A stretch of DNA of 64,000 nt from Bacillota bacterium (lineage in GTDB: Bacteria; Bacillota; Clostridia; Christensenellales; UMGS416), in contig JAEZSE010000046.1 in NCBI GenBank assembly GCA_023421955.1, positions 185,113 through 249,112 on the forward strand, written 5' to 3'. The notes under the pieces are model-generated. The model was not told where the DNA came from. It worked only from the letters and a program-made list of their open reading frames with translations, and made no database searches. Of this stretch, positions 32,851-40,735 are shown one piece after another. Every line of letters begins with the position of its first letter. Within the stretch, counting starts at the first letter, position 1. The position numbers and the translations under genes were made by a program.

Positions 32851-33324
32851 TTATACGCTAAGCTTAAAGGTTTCTCCCTCTCCCCTGTTGGCTCCGTGTT
32901 CAAACGAATATGAGGACTTTAAGAATGCTTCCTTGCGCAGCTTAAGCTCTGTCAATTCCTGCTCGAAACTGCGGGCAGTATCCTCAGCCTGTTGGATCGT
33001 ATCTTCCAGCTTGTTATAAAGCATATGGGCCAGGCTATCCAGGCCATGTATTTCATCCCTTAACCGCTCCTTTTCTGCAAATGCACTTTGCTCCCCCTCG
33101 CGGATGATACCATTTGCAGTGGCGCGGGCAGTGATCAGCACACTGGAGATTTCCTGTTCCATATTTCGAAATTGGGCAAGCTCATTTTTGAGGATATTGT
33201 TTTGATCGCGAACTTCGTTTTTTAATGCAAGCGCAGCGTCGTGTTCTGCGTTGAGGCGAGACACGTATTCATCCACCTGTTTTTTATCGTATCCCATAAA
33301 TGTAGTACGAAACACGGTTTTCAT
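32851..33324 (-). CDS. DivIVA-domain protein
   Basis: 157 residues. Begins MKTVFRTTFMGYDKKQVDEY, the DivIVA lipid-binding N-terminus, then long coiled coil (LNAEHDAALALKNEVRDQNN onward). It is like DivIVA/GpsB scaffolds that sit at curved membranes and help division or sporulation. The start at 33324 is chosen for CCGGAGG upstream. Monocistronic or with the patatin gene upstream, which ends 52 bases before it. Confidence 0.85.
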   Translation of the reverse strand: MKTVFRTTFMGYDKKQVDEYVSRLNAEHDAALALKNEVRDQNNILKNELAQFRNMEQEISSVLITARATANGIIREGEQSAFAEKERLRDEIHGLDSLAHMLYNKLEDTIQQAEDTARSFEQELTELKLRKEAFLKSSYSFEHGANRGEGETFKLSV

Positions 33325-33376
33325 TGATGCCTCCGGGAGTTCCGTGCATTCCAATATATCATTGGTAAAATGCGGA

Positions 33377-34255
33377 TCAGGTCACTTTACGCTGCGAATA
33401 TGGTCGATTCAACTGCATTTTTATGGTGGGGATCATGCGTTTTGCCGCCTTGTATCCTCTTTCTATCAACTCATTCACACGGGAGAAATCAAACAGCCCG
33501 ATATCCGCCACATAGGGTGCGATCACAGCATTGGCATATTGCAGTGTGGTACCGGCCAGCCTGCGGGACATGATGTCGAAGGAGCGAGACGCTACCTCAA
33601 GCAAGTCGTCTGCCTGCTGTGTATCGCCTGCATCCCGGCCCAAATCCACTGCAACTACATAATCGGCGCCCATGTCTCGAAGAACCTTAACAGGCGCGTA
33701 CTCAGTCACTCCCCCATCAACCAGATTCATTTCACCAAATGGTCTGGGCACAAAAACCGCCGGGATCGTGCAGCTTGCTGCAATCGCGTCGGCCATGGGG
33801 ATATCATTGCAGACCACATAGTCACCACGGATGGACGGGATTTCTGCATTGGTGAAAAACACCGTGGAGCCGCTCACCAGATCAACAGCACATAGAGCGA
33901 CCATGATTGGTGCTTCCCGGATGTTCATGCCAAATGTTAGCCGATGGGCCAGCTTTTGGACCTGATTGCCTTTGAACATGCCAGCAAACGATGCCTTTCG
34001 CCCGAAAATGGAGCCGACTAAAGCTTTTGCTGCACCAGAGGAATTGAAGTCCAGCAGACTGTCATCCAAACTTGTGGCGAATTCTTCCAATTCAACAAGC
34101 GAACGCCCTGCTGCATAACCGCCGCCAACCAGCGACCCGGCGCTGGTGCCCGACACGATGTTAATTGGTATCTGCGCCTCCAATAGTGCTTTCAGTACCC
34201 CTACGTGTGCAGTTCCTCTCACCGCGCCGCCGGATAACGCCAGACCGATCGTCAT
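33377..34255 (-). CDS. patatin-like phospholipase
   Basis: 292 residues. The oxyanion-hole motif GGAVRGTAHVGVL, nucleophile elbow GTSAGSLVGG and the second catalytic residue in LVDGGVTEYAPV are all present, so a Ser-Asp dyad acyl hydrolase is expected. No signal peptide is seen. The start at 34255 is selected because AGGTGGGG is 6 bases upstream; an alternative begins at 34267. Acts probably on phospholipids or lysophospholipids at the inner membrane. Confidence 0.9.
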   Translation of the reverse strand: MTIGLALSGGAVRGTAHVGVLKALLEAQIPINIVSGTSAGSLVGGGYAAGRSLVELEEFATSLDDSLLDFNSSGAAKALVGSIFGRKASFAGMFKGNQVQKLAHRLTFGMNIREAPIMVALCAVDLVSGSTVFFTNAEIPSIRGDYVVCNDIPMADAIAASCTIPAVFVPRPFGEMNLVDGGVTEYAPVKVLRDMGADYVVAVDLGRDAGDTQQADDLLEVASRSFDIMSRRLAGTTLQYANAVIAPYVADIGLFDFSRVNELIERGYKAAKRMIPTIKMQLNRPYSQRKVT

Positions 34256-34321
34256 CGGGAACCCCACCTCTCATGATGCTATCCTCAGAGTATGCGCGAT
34301 GGTTGAGATCCGTGAGGCACG

Positions 34322-34351
34322 AAAAAAGCCTCCACCCGTTGGGGTGAAGGC
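34322..34351 (-). terminator. terminator after the LiaF-like membrane protein gene
   Basis: Minus-strand stem GCCTTCACCC / GGGTGGAGGC, 4-base loop, then six U. It ends the lgt unit. Confidence 0.85.
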
Positions 34352-34368
34352 AGACAGTTGGTTGCTTA

Positions 34369-34938
34369 TCAATTTGCGGTTGGAGGTTCCGATGGCTCAG
34401 TATGTTCTGGTTGTGGTTCTGCTTTTGCCTCAAACGTGGAGGAACCACCCACATGTCTCGAACTTCTCACAAAGGAGCTGATCATCAAGCCCGCACCCAG
34501 GCAGACTGCCAGGATCGCCAGGATAACCTGTCCGTTTGCCACGTCATAATACATCAACAGGAGCCCGCCACCGATGGCTGTGAGGATAAACACGGGGATC
34601 ATGGACCCCTTCCGCCCTTTGCTGAACACATACAGTTCAAACAACCCAAACGCAGGGCCGAGGATGAATAACGGCCAAAGCTTGCCGATGGACTGCCCGC
34701 CTTGTGACAGCAGGAACAACACACCATAGACCAGCAGGATGCCGCCTGGCACCAGCAAACCTTCGTTATGCTCTCTGGAAAAGAAATAGTACAGATGAAA
34801 GATAAGCCCAATGGCAAGCACAATGACCGGCCAAGTCATATCACCGTCAAGCCGGATGACATTGAGCTGCCCGAGTGTCAACACTACGCCTACCAACAGC
34901 AGCACCGTGCCCCATACCAGGGAATTGATGCGTTTCAT
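34369..34938 (-). CDS. membrane protein with LiaF/DUF5668-like helices
   Basis: 189 residues. About six hydrophobic segments in the first 140 residues, the first being NSLVWGTVLLLVGVVLTLG as in the LiaF transmembrane domain, followed by a hydrophilic, Pro/Glu-rich tail (KAEPQPEHTEPSEPPTAN). The ATG at 34938 comes 4 bases after the lgt stop at 34941 and has AGGAGG 7 bases upstream, inside lgt. LiaF itself inhibits a stress sensor kinase, but here the beta-helical C-terminal part is missing. Confidence 0.7.
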   Translation of the reverse strand: MKRINSLVWGTVLLLVGVVLTLGQLNVIRLDGDMTWPVIVLAIGLIFHLYYFFSREHNEGLLVPGGILLVYGVLFLLSQGGQSIGKLWPLFILGPAFGLFELYVFSKGRKGSMIPVFILTAIGGGLLLMYYDVANGQVILAILAVCLGAGLMISSFVRSSRHVGGSSTFEAKAEPQPEHTEPSEPPTAN

Positions 34939-34940
34939 GC

Positions 34941-35930
34941 TCAACCCTCCTTCTGTCCGTTTTCCTCCACGGCATCATTGTCTACCGGATCACTGGCTAC
35001 GGCTTCTTCACTTCCAACCAGATCATCGGTTTCCAAGACCGCATTATCATCGGTTTCAGATGCCTCCGAGTGTTCCTCTTTCTGTTGATCATCAGAAATG
35101 AGTTTCAGGGAATCATCCAAGGGTGTGCTAAGGTCATCCTGCTTGTGCTTGTCAATTGTCTTTTTCACAAAGGGGTAAAGCAGCATGAATCCGGAAGCCA
35201 CGACCAAGATGCCACTCAGCCATTGGGAAACACGCACGTCGGAATCACCCAAGTACAGGCTGTCGGTACGAAGTCCCTCAATCACGAGCCTCCCGATGCC
35301 ATACAGCAACAGGTAGAACCAGAACACATTGCCTTCTCTGCGCGTCTTGCTATTCTTGAAATAGAAGAACAGGAAAGCGAACACAAGGAAATTCCACATG
35401 GATTCATAAAAGAATGTCGCCATGTGGTATTGCCCATCGGCCTGGATGAACACAGCCGCCGGGAACCATTGCCATGCAGGATTGTCGATGATGGCGCCAT
35501 ATGCCTCTTGATTCACGAAATTGCCCCACCGACCGATGGCCTGTCCCAGGATCAGACTGGGAGCCAGGATATCCAATAGCGAATAGAGCTTAATCTGTTT
35601 CTTATTCACAAAAGCCCAATAGATCAACACGCCGATGAAGCCGCCGATCACGCCCCCATAAATGGCCATGCCGCCTTCCCAAATGGCAAACACCTTCCAG
35701 AACGGGCTTGGCGGGGCATAAACAGCGTCCCACTGAAATATTACATAATATATTCTGGCAAAGATCACAGCCAGAGGCACGATGATAAGCGCCATATCCA
35801 GAATGTTATCCGGATTGTAGCCCTCCCGCTTGGTGTGATACATTGCCAGCAAAATACCAAGGAGCATACCGGTAGCAATGATGATGCCGTACCAATGAAT
35901 GGAATAGCCAAAGATGGTAAATGCAACCAT
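34941..35930 (-). CDS. lgt: prolipoprotein diacylglyceryl transferase with an acidic C-terminal tail
   Basis: Transfers a diacylglyceryl group to the lipobox Cys of prelipoproteins, of which several are encoded in this window. Seven-helix Lgt core with the signature GRWGNFVNQEAYG near 143-155 and the FYESMWNFLVF and HWYG landmarks. After about residue 265 the chain continues for some 60 residues of Asp/Glu/Ser/Asn-rich tail, which makes it longer than the usual 260-280. GGAGGTGA precedes the ATG. A consensus promoter lies just upstream. Confidence 0.95.
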   Translation of the reverse strand: MVAFTIFGYSIHWYGIIIATGMLLGILLAMYHTKREGYNPDNILDMALIIVPLAVIFARIYYVIFQWDAVYAPPSPFWKVFAIWEGGMAIYGGVIGGFIGVLIYWAFVNKKQIKLYSLLDILAPSLILGQAIGRWGNFVNQEAYGAIIDNPAWQWFPAAVFIQADGQYHMATFFYESMWNFLVFAFLFFYFKNSKTRREGNVFWFYLLLYGIGRLVIEGLRTDSLYLGDSDVRVSQWLSGILVVASGFMLLYPFVKKTIDKHKQDDLSTPLDDSLKLISDDQQKEEHSEASETDDNAVLETDDLVGSEEAVASDPVDNDAVEENGQKEG

Positions 35931-35947
35931 ATTCTCACCTCCATTTG

Positions 35948-35975
35948 ATTATATCGCATGCGGAGATTCTGTCAA
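35948..35975 (-). promoter_or_regulatory. promoter of lgt
   Basis: Minus strand: TTGACA (35975-35970), 16-base spacer, TATAAT (35953-35948). Confidence 0.8.
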
Positions 35976-35992
35976 GAAAAGGCCGAAAGAAA

Positions 35993-36673
35993 CTACTTAA
36001 GCAAATCAGGCCGGGAATTTTTGGTTTTCTTCAGTGATTCAGAGTAACGCCATTTCTCGATGTTGGCGTGATGGCCGGACAGCAAGACCTCTGGCACCTT
36101 CATACCTTTGAAATCAGCCGGCCGGGTGTATTGCGGATACTCCAACATGCCATTTTCAAACGTTTCATCCACATGAGCATCTTCATTGCCCAGCACGCCG
36201 GGGATAAACCTGCTCAAGGCATCCACCAGCACCAATGCAGGCAATTCGCCACCGGTGAGCACATAATCGCCGATGGAAATCTCCCGATCGATGAACGTGT
36301 CAAGCACCCGCTGGTCCACACCCTCGTAATGGCCGCAAAGGATCACGATATCTTCATGAGAAGACAACTCACGAGACACTACATTGTTCAGACGTTCCCC
36401 CTGTGGGGACATATAGATACGAAGCGGGTGACCTCCGGAATGCCATTCAAGAGCCCGCTCCATGCAATCAAAGATCGGCTGCGGCGCCATTACCATGCCC
36501 GCGCCGCCCCCGAAAGGGTAGTCATCCACCCGGCGATGCTTGTCAGTCGAGTAATCGCGGATGTTGAAAAGCCGGACATCGAGCAGTCCGGCTTCCCTGG
36601 CTTTCCCGAGGATGCTGACGGAAAGATAATGCTCCATCACCTCGGGGAACAACGTGAGTATGCTAATCCTCAA
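35993..36673 (-). CDS. trmD: tRNA (guanine-N1)-methyltransferase
   Basis: Methylates G37 of tRNAs reading codons with a third-position choice, using SAM. The SPOUT-fold motifs HRRVDDYPFGGGAGMV, ILCGHYEGVDQRV and ISIGDYVLTGGELPALVLVD (outline) are clear. The start is a TTG at 36673 inside the end of rimM, with GAGGTGG 6 bases upstream; this gives the family's normal beginning (TTG)RISILTLFP. The frame is open to 36703 but without homology. rplS, which often follows trmD, is absent here; lgt comes next. Confidence 0.95.
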   Translation of the reverse strand: MRISILTLFPEVMEHYLSVSILGKAREAGLLDVRLFNIRDYSTDKHRRVDDYPFGGGAGMVMAPQPIFDCMERALEWHSGGHPLRIYMSPQGERLNNVVSRELSSHEDIVILCGHYEGVDQRVLDTFIDREISIGDYVLTGGELPALVLVDALSRFIPGVLGNEDAHVDETFENGMLEYPQYTRPADFKGMKVPEVLLSGHHANIEKWRYSESLKKTKNSRPDLLK

Positions 36674-37208
36674 ATACGGCCACCTCTTTGAATCGAGCGG
36701 CATTTACCACGATTCGCTTGGCTGCGGTATCAATGCTGATGATGACCGACTTCAACGCCGGAAACAGCACCTCACCTTCCGGCCCGCCGCGCAGCACATA
36801 GACGTCGGCCGCACCGGGTTGCATCACCTCGGTAAGCTTACCCAGAAAACGACCGGATTCATCCGCAACCGAGCAACCGATCACATCGGTGATGAAATGG
36901 GCACCGGCAGGCAGTTCTACGGCCTGATCTCGGCGCACATACAGCGATTTGCCGTTCAGCGCCTCTGCTGTGGTGCGATCCTCAACGCCTTGGAAACGGA
37001 GGTAGACGGCATCGCCGTTCACATCCGCCTCTTCGATCCAAAGGGCTGTATACTTGCCGCTCTCCAGAAGCCAAGCCTGGTCAAGGTCGAGAAAACGATC
37101 GGGGTCGTCGGTGAATGGGCGCACACGCACATGGCCCTTCAGGCCCCGTGCCCGGCCGATCGTGCCGATCAACATGTATTCGCCCGTCCCGCCGGCGTCG
37201 TAAATCAT
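36663..37208 (-). CDS. rimM: ribosome maturation factor RimM
   Basis: Assists 30S head assembly with protein S19. 181 residues: MLIGTIGRARGLKGHVRVRP begins the RimM beta-barrel; the PRC-barrel half follows with ITDVIGCSVADESGRFLGKL and EVLFPALKSVIISID. An ATG at 37208 overlaps the khpA stop (ATGA); the ATG at 37175 is an alternative that matches the family start better. The 3' end overlaps trmD by 11 bases. Confidence 0.93.
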   Translation of the reverse strand: MIYDAGGTGEYMLIGTIGRARGLKGHVRVRPFTDDPDRFLDLDQAWLLESGKYTALWIEEADVNGDAVYLRFQGVEDRTTAEALNGKSLYVRRDQAVELPAGAHFITDVIGCSVADESGRFLGKLTEVMQPGAADVYVLRGGPEGEVLFPALKSVIISIDTAAKRIVVNAARFKEVAVFED

Positions 37209-37438
37209 AGAATGTCCACCACGTATTTCTTGCGGCGGTTGGATGTGGCAGACTTCACCACCGTGCGGATGGCATTGGCGATCCTGCCCTGCTTGCCGAT
37301 TACGCGGCCCATATCATCCGGTGCGACCTTCAGCTCCAGGATCACCGTGCGGCCCTTATCCTGTACGCCGACAGCAACCTTCTCAGGCTCTTCCACCAGC
37401 GACTGGGCGATATAGCTAACCAGTTCTTCGGGCTTCAA
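37205..37438 (-). CDS. khpA: KH-domain RNA-binding protein KhpA
   Basis: 77 residues with one KH domain, GxxG loop GKQG in DDMGRVIGKQGRIANAIRTV. KhpA (YlqC) binds RNA with KhpB and affects cell elongation in other Bacillota. I choose a TTG at 37438 (then KPEELVSYIAQSLV) since AGGTG is 6 bases upstream and the family starts there; a GTG at 37447 is possible. Placed between rpsP and rimM as in most Bacillota. Confidence 0.93.
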   Translation of the reverse strand: MKPEELVSYIAQSLVEEPEKVAVGVQDKGRTVILELKVAPDDMGRVIGKQGRIANAIRTVVKSATSNRRKKYVVDIL

Positions 37439-37452
37439 TACAAACACCTGCC

Positions 37453-37695
37453 TTATATAATACCGTTTTTCTTAAACAGATCCCTTACTGTGTCGGTGGG
37501 CTGGGCGCCGTTCTTGATCCACTGCGCCGCCTTTTCTGCATCCACTTTGAACGTGGAGGGCTCGGTCAGCGGGTTGAAATAGCCGATTTCTTCGATAAAG
37601 TCACCATCACGGGGAGCATTGCTCTCAGAAACGACGATGCGGTAGAAAGGGGCCTTCTTTGCACCCATTCTCTTAAGACGAATCTTGACTGCCAT
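37453..37695 (-). CDS. rpsP: 30S ribosomal protein S16
   Basis: 80 residues beginning MAVKIRLKRMGAKKAPFYRI, with the RDGDFIEEIGYFNPLTEPS block typical of S16. The start at 37695 follows GGAGGAAG. It lies 57 bases after ffh and 15 bases before khpA in the same operon. Confidence 0.97.
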   Translation of the reverse strand: MAVKIRLKRMGAKKAPFYRIVVSESNAPRDGDFIEEIGYFNPLTEPSTFKVDAEKAAQWIKNGAQPTDTVRDLFKKNGII

Positions 37696-37751
37696 TGGTT
37701 CTTCCTCCAAAACTGTTTTCTATCGAAATTCCCGCTCGGCGGAAATCTTCG

Positions 37752-39104
37752 TCAATTGAATTTGAATGGCGGCTTCATGCCCCGCCCGAATCTCTTGCCC
37801 ATACCGCCCATACCGCCAAGCTGCTTCATCATCTGCTTGGTTTGCTCGAACTGCTTCATCAGGATGTTGACATCCTGCACCTTGGTGCCGCTGCCCTTTG
37901 CAATGCGGATCCGCCGGCGGGCGTTGAGAAGACTGGGATCACGGCGCTCCTCCGGTGTCATGGACTTGATGATCGCCTCCATGCGGAGCATGTCTTTCGG
38001 ATCCACATCGTCGGCCTTCACACCCATCTTGCTCATGCCAGGGATCATGTTCATCACATCAGAGATGGATCCCATCTTCTTGATCTGCTCGAACTGCTCC
38101 AGGAAGTCTTCCAGGTCAAACTTCTGCTCCCGGAATTTCTTCTCCAACTTTTCGGCTTGAGAAACATCGAAGGTGCTTTGGGCCTTTTCAATCAATGACA
38201 GCACATCGCCCATGCCGAGGATGCGGGATGCCATACGGTCTGGGTGGAAGGGTTCGAAATCCTCCGGCTTCTCGCCGATGCCGCAGAACTTGATGGGCTT
38301 TCCGGTGACGGCCTTCACAGAAAGGGCTGCACCGCCGCGGGTGTCACTGTCAAACTTGGTCATAATCACTCCGGTGACATCCAGCTGCTTGTTAAAGGCC
38401 TCTGCCACGTTCACAGCGTCCTGGCCGGTCATGGCATCTACCACCAGCAGGATCTCATCGGGTGTGGTGAGCTTCTTGATCTGGTCAAGCTCGCCCATCA
38501 GCTCTTCGTCGATGTGCAGGCGGCCTGCCGTATCCAAGATGACAACATCATTGCCATGGGAAATGGCGTGTCTGATGCCAAGGGTGGCGGTTTCCACCGG
38601 GTTTTCCAGCCCACGCTCGAACACAGGCGCTCCCACCTGCTGGCCCACGACCTGCAATTGCTTGACTGCCGCCGGGCGGTATACATCGCAGGCAACCAGC
38701 AGCGGGTGCTTGCTGTGGCGCTTCTTCAGATAGAGCGACAGCTTTCCGGCCATACTGGTCTTGCCGGCGCCCTGCAAGCCACACAGCATGATCACTGCCG
38801 GAACCCTCGAGCCAAACCTCAACGAGCTGTGGGTACTGCCCATGAGCTCTGTTAACTCATCATTGACGATCTTGATGACCTGCTGGCCCGGCGTCAGGCT
38901 TTCTAGCACATCCTTGCCAACGGCCCGCTCGGAGACTTTCTTTACAAAGTTCTTTACGACCTGGAAGTTCACGTCTGCTTCCAGAAGCGCGATACGCACC
39001 TCGCGCATGGCAGCCTGGATATCGGCCTCGCTCAATTTACCGCGGCCGGTCACTTTTTTGAGGATTGCCTGTATCTTGTCGCCCAAGCCCTCAAAGGCCA
39101 TCGT
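37752..39104 (-). CDS. ffh: signal recognition particle GTPase Ffh
   Basis: Targets nascent membrane proteins. 450 residues: N domain, G domain with G1 GLQGAGKTS near 105, DTAGR and TKFDSDTRGG, and the Met-rich M domain (GMSKMGVKADDVDPKDMLRM; tail KQLGGMGGMGKRFGRGMKPP). The usual TKLD is TKFD. The start at 39104 (MAFEGLGDKIQ) follows GGGAGG and overlaps ylxM by 14 bases. Confidence 0.97.
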   Translation of the reverse strand, partial: TMAFEGLGDKIQAILKKVTGRGKLSEADIQAAMREVRIALLEADVNFQVVKNFVKKVSERAVGKDVLESLTPGQQVIKIVNDELTELMGSTHSSLRFGSRVPAVIMLCGLQGAGKTSMAGKLSLYLKKRHSKHPLLVACDVYRPAAVKQLQVVGQQVGAPVFERGLENPVETATLGIRHAISHGNDVVILDTAGRLHIDEELMGELDQIKKLTTPDEILLVVDAMTGQDAVNVAEAFNKQLDVTGVIMTKFDSDTRGGAALSVKAVTGKPIKFCGIGEKPEDFEPFHPDRMASRILGMGDVLSLIEKAQSTFDVSQAEKLEKKFREQKFDLEDFLEQFEQIKKMGSISDVMNMIPGMSKMGVKADDVDPKDMLRMEAIIKSMTPEERRDPSLLNARRRIRIAKGSGTKVQDVNILMKQFEQTKQMMKQLGGMGGMGKRFGRGMKPPFKFN

Positions 39105-39450
39105 TGCCCTCCCAGATTTTAGCCGCTCTTTGCAGCATCGCCTTGAGTATTGCCGTGTCATCGGTGCTTAAGGTATCTTTGCCCTGTGTCAGGTCCGCCA
39201 TGCTGTCCAGACTGGCCTTCACCGCAAGGGATCGGCCCATAAGTCCTAATCGCTGCTCGCAGCGCTCCAGCGTCTCCACACCGCGCCTCAGGCCATCGTG
39301 CACACCCTGCCGGGTGATACCGGCTCGTTCGGCAATTTCGGCCAATGACAAGTCCTCATTGAAGTGCATCTCCATGAGGCTGCGCTGCTTATCGGTGAGG
39401 AACTCTCCGTAGAAATCGAGCAGCCAGGAGATGCGGATGTTTTTGTCCAT
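39091..39450 (-). CDS. ylxM: YlxM-type DNA-binding protein, putative SRP partner
   Basis: 119 residues. The helix-turn-helix part reads FLTDKQRSLMEMHFNEDLSL then AEIAERAGITRQGVHDGLRRG, typical of YlxM/UPF0122, always next to ffh. The start at 39450 is preceded by TTGGAG. Its transcript starts at a promoter between ftsY and this gene, over a palindrome (39473-39500). Confidence 0.92.
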   Translation of the reverse strand: MDKNIRISWLLDFYGEFLTDKQRSLMEMHFNEDLSLAEIAERAGITRQGVHDGLRRGVETLERCEQRLGLMGRSLAVKASLDSMADLTQGKDTLSTDDTAILKAMLQRAAKIWEGNDGL

Positions 39451-39472
39451 GGGACGCTCCAACAAAAACCAT

Positions 39473-39500
39473 GGGTGTAAAGCTTTTAAACTTTACACCC
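39473..39500. repeat. 28-base inverted repeat at the ylxM-ffh transcription start
   Basis: GGGTGTAAAG / CTTTACACCC around an 8-base centre. It lies immediately downstream of the -10 box (39504-39509), so it covers +1, and it also lies 29 bases after the ftsY stop. On the minus strand it is followed by AUGGUUUUUG. It could be an operator, a 5' mRNA hairpin, or the ftsY terminator. Confidence 0.7.
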
Positions 39501-39503
39501 GAA

Positions 39504-39532
39504 AGAATACTATAAGTTACCCATTCTGTCAA
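39504..39532 (-). promoter_or_regulatory. promoter of the ylxM-ffh-rpsP-khpA-rimM-trmD operon
   Basis: Minus strand: TTGACA (39532-39527), 17-base spacer, TATTCT (39509-39504). The -35 overlaps the ftsY stop codon. Confidence 0.75.
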
Positions 39533-40449
39533 CCGTCAAACAGCGCATCCGCAAAACGCTTAGCATCAAACTCCTGGATATCATCTACAGACTCGCCGGT
39601 ACAGATGTATTTCACCGGCACCTTCATTCCCGATGAAATTCCGATCACGATGCCGCCTTTGGCAGTGCCGTCCAGCTTCGTCAAGACAAGCCCGGAGATG
39701 TCGGCCACTTCAGAAAAGACTTTGGCTTGCTCCACTGCGTTTTGGCCGGTCGTAGCGTCCAGTACAAGGAATGCTTCCTTGTGAGCGTCCGGCATCTCAC
39801 GGCTGACAATACGCTGTATTTTTTCCAGCTCGTTCATCAGGTTTTTTTTGTTGTGCAAGCGGCCTGCGGTGTCGCAGATGAGAACATCGGCATGACGGGC
39901 CTTGGCGGCCTGTATGGCGTCATAAACCACAGCCGCCGGGTCGCTGCCCTGCTGCTGGGCCAGCACCGGCACGCCGATGCGGTCTGCCCACACCTTGAGC
40001 TGCTCGATCGCCGCCGCGCGGAACGTGTCAGCTGCAGCAAGCATCACATTCTTACCCTGAGCTTTAAAGTAATTAGCAAGTTTGGCGGTGGTGGTGGTCT
40101 TGCCGGTGCCGTTCACGCCCACCATCAGGATCACTGCCGGCATGGGCATCTCTGTGGCGGTGGCAGATTTCTCAAATTTAGCGGCGATTGCCTCTTTCAA
40201 TAATCCTTTGATTCGAGCCGGGTCGCCGATCTTTTCTTGTTTTACCCGCAGCTTGATACTCTCCACCAGCTCATGTGATAAAGTAGCACCTACATCACCG
40301 GAGACCAGCACATCTTCCAGGTCATCAAAGAACTCATCGTTGATTTCTTTATAATAGCGCACCAGGTCGTCAACCTTGGACTTAATGGAGTCTCGAGTTT
40401 TGACTAATGAGTTTTTCAGGCGTTCAAACAGGTTCGGTTTGTCTGGCAT
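39529..40449 (-). CDS. ftsY: signal recognition particle receptor FtsY
   Basis: 306 residues, the soluble short form without the acidic A domain. NG domain with GVNGTGKTTTTAKLA, AADTFRAAAIEQL, DTAGRLHNKKNLMNEL and TKLDGTAKGG. It docks Ffh-ribosome complexes at the membrane. It is 286 bases after smc, the gap being filled by repeats. Confidence 0.97.
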   Translation of the reverse strand: MPDKPNLFERLKNSLVKTRDSIKSKVDDLVRYYKEINDEFFDDLEDVLVSGDVGATLSHELVESIKLRVKQEKIGDPARIKGLLKEAIAAKFEKSATATEMPMPAVILMVGVNGTGKTTTTAKLANYFKAQGKNVMLAAADTFRAAAIEQLKVWADRIGVPVLAQQQGSDPAAVVYDAIQAAKARHADVLICDTAGRLHNKKNLMNELEKIQRIVSREMPDAHKEAFLVLDATTGQNAVEQAKVFSEVADISGLVLTKLDGTAKGGIVIGISSGMKVPVKYICTGESVDDIQEFDAKRFADALFDG

Positions 40450-40483
40450 GATGATCTTCCTTTAAGGCTTTATGTTTATCACT

Positions 40484-40552
40484 GGGGCGGGTATGGGCTG
40501 GCCGCATCCTGCAGATGCTGCTCGCCTATGCATCCTAGAACCCCGCCCCTAC
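40484..40552 (-). repeat. intergenic hairpin repeat, copy 1 (69 bases)
   Basis: Begins GGGGCGGG and ends CCCCGCCCCTAC, so its ends pair. Inside, GCATC / GATGC form a second stem. About 80% identical to copy 2 at 40651-40718, in the same orientation. Strand is that of the flanking genes; the true orientation is unknown. Confidence 0.75.
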
Positions 40553-40576
40553 CAAGTAGCCGGATAGAACGAAGCC

Positions 40577-40617
40577 CTACCCCCTTTGTTTTTGCTGCAG
40601 GCAAAAATACAAGGGGG
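40577..40617. repeat. palindromic element between the two repeat copies
   Basis: CCCCCTTTGTTTTTGC and GCAAAAATACAAGGGGGG pair around TGCAG with small bulges. Followed at 40621-40634 by a GCCGC-type GC hairpin. Confidence 0.6.
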
Positions 40618-40650
40618 GATGCCGCCGCAGCGGCAGGGGGGATTTCCAGC

Positions 40651-40718
40651 GGGCCGGGACGGGCTGGCCGCAATCTACGATTGCTGCTCGCCCATGCAAC
40701 CTGGAGCCCGGCCCCTAC
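40651..40718 (-). repeat. intergenic hairpin repeat, copy 2 (68 bases)
   Basis: Begins GGGCCGGG and ends CCCGGCCCCTAC. Differences from copy 1 preserve both stems: outer G-C becomes C-G, and inner GCATC / GATGC becomes GCAATC / GATTGC. It shares the block GGGCTGGCCGC and GCTGCTCGCC with copy 1. Confidence 0.75.
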
Positions 40719-40735
40719 TGACTACTAATTACTTG

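Noticed and set aside
39091..39450. Frameshifted or duplicated ffh around ylxM
   Set aside because: The 14-base overlap is a normal operon overlap; both proteins are complete.
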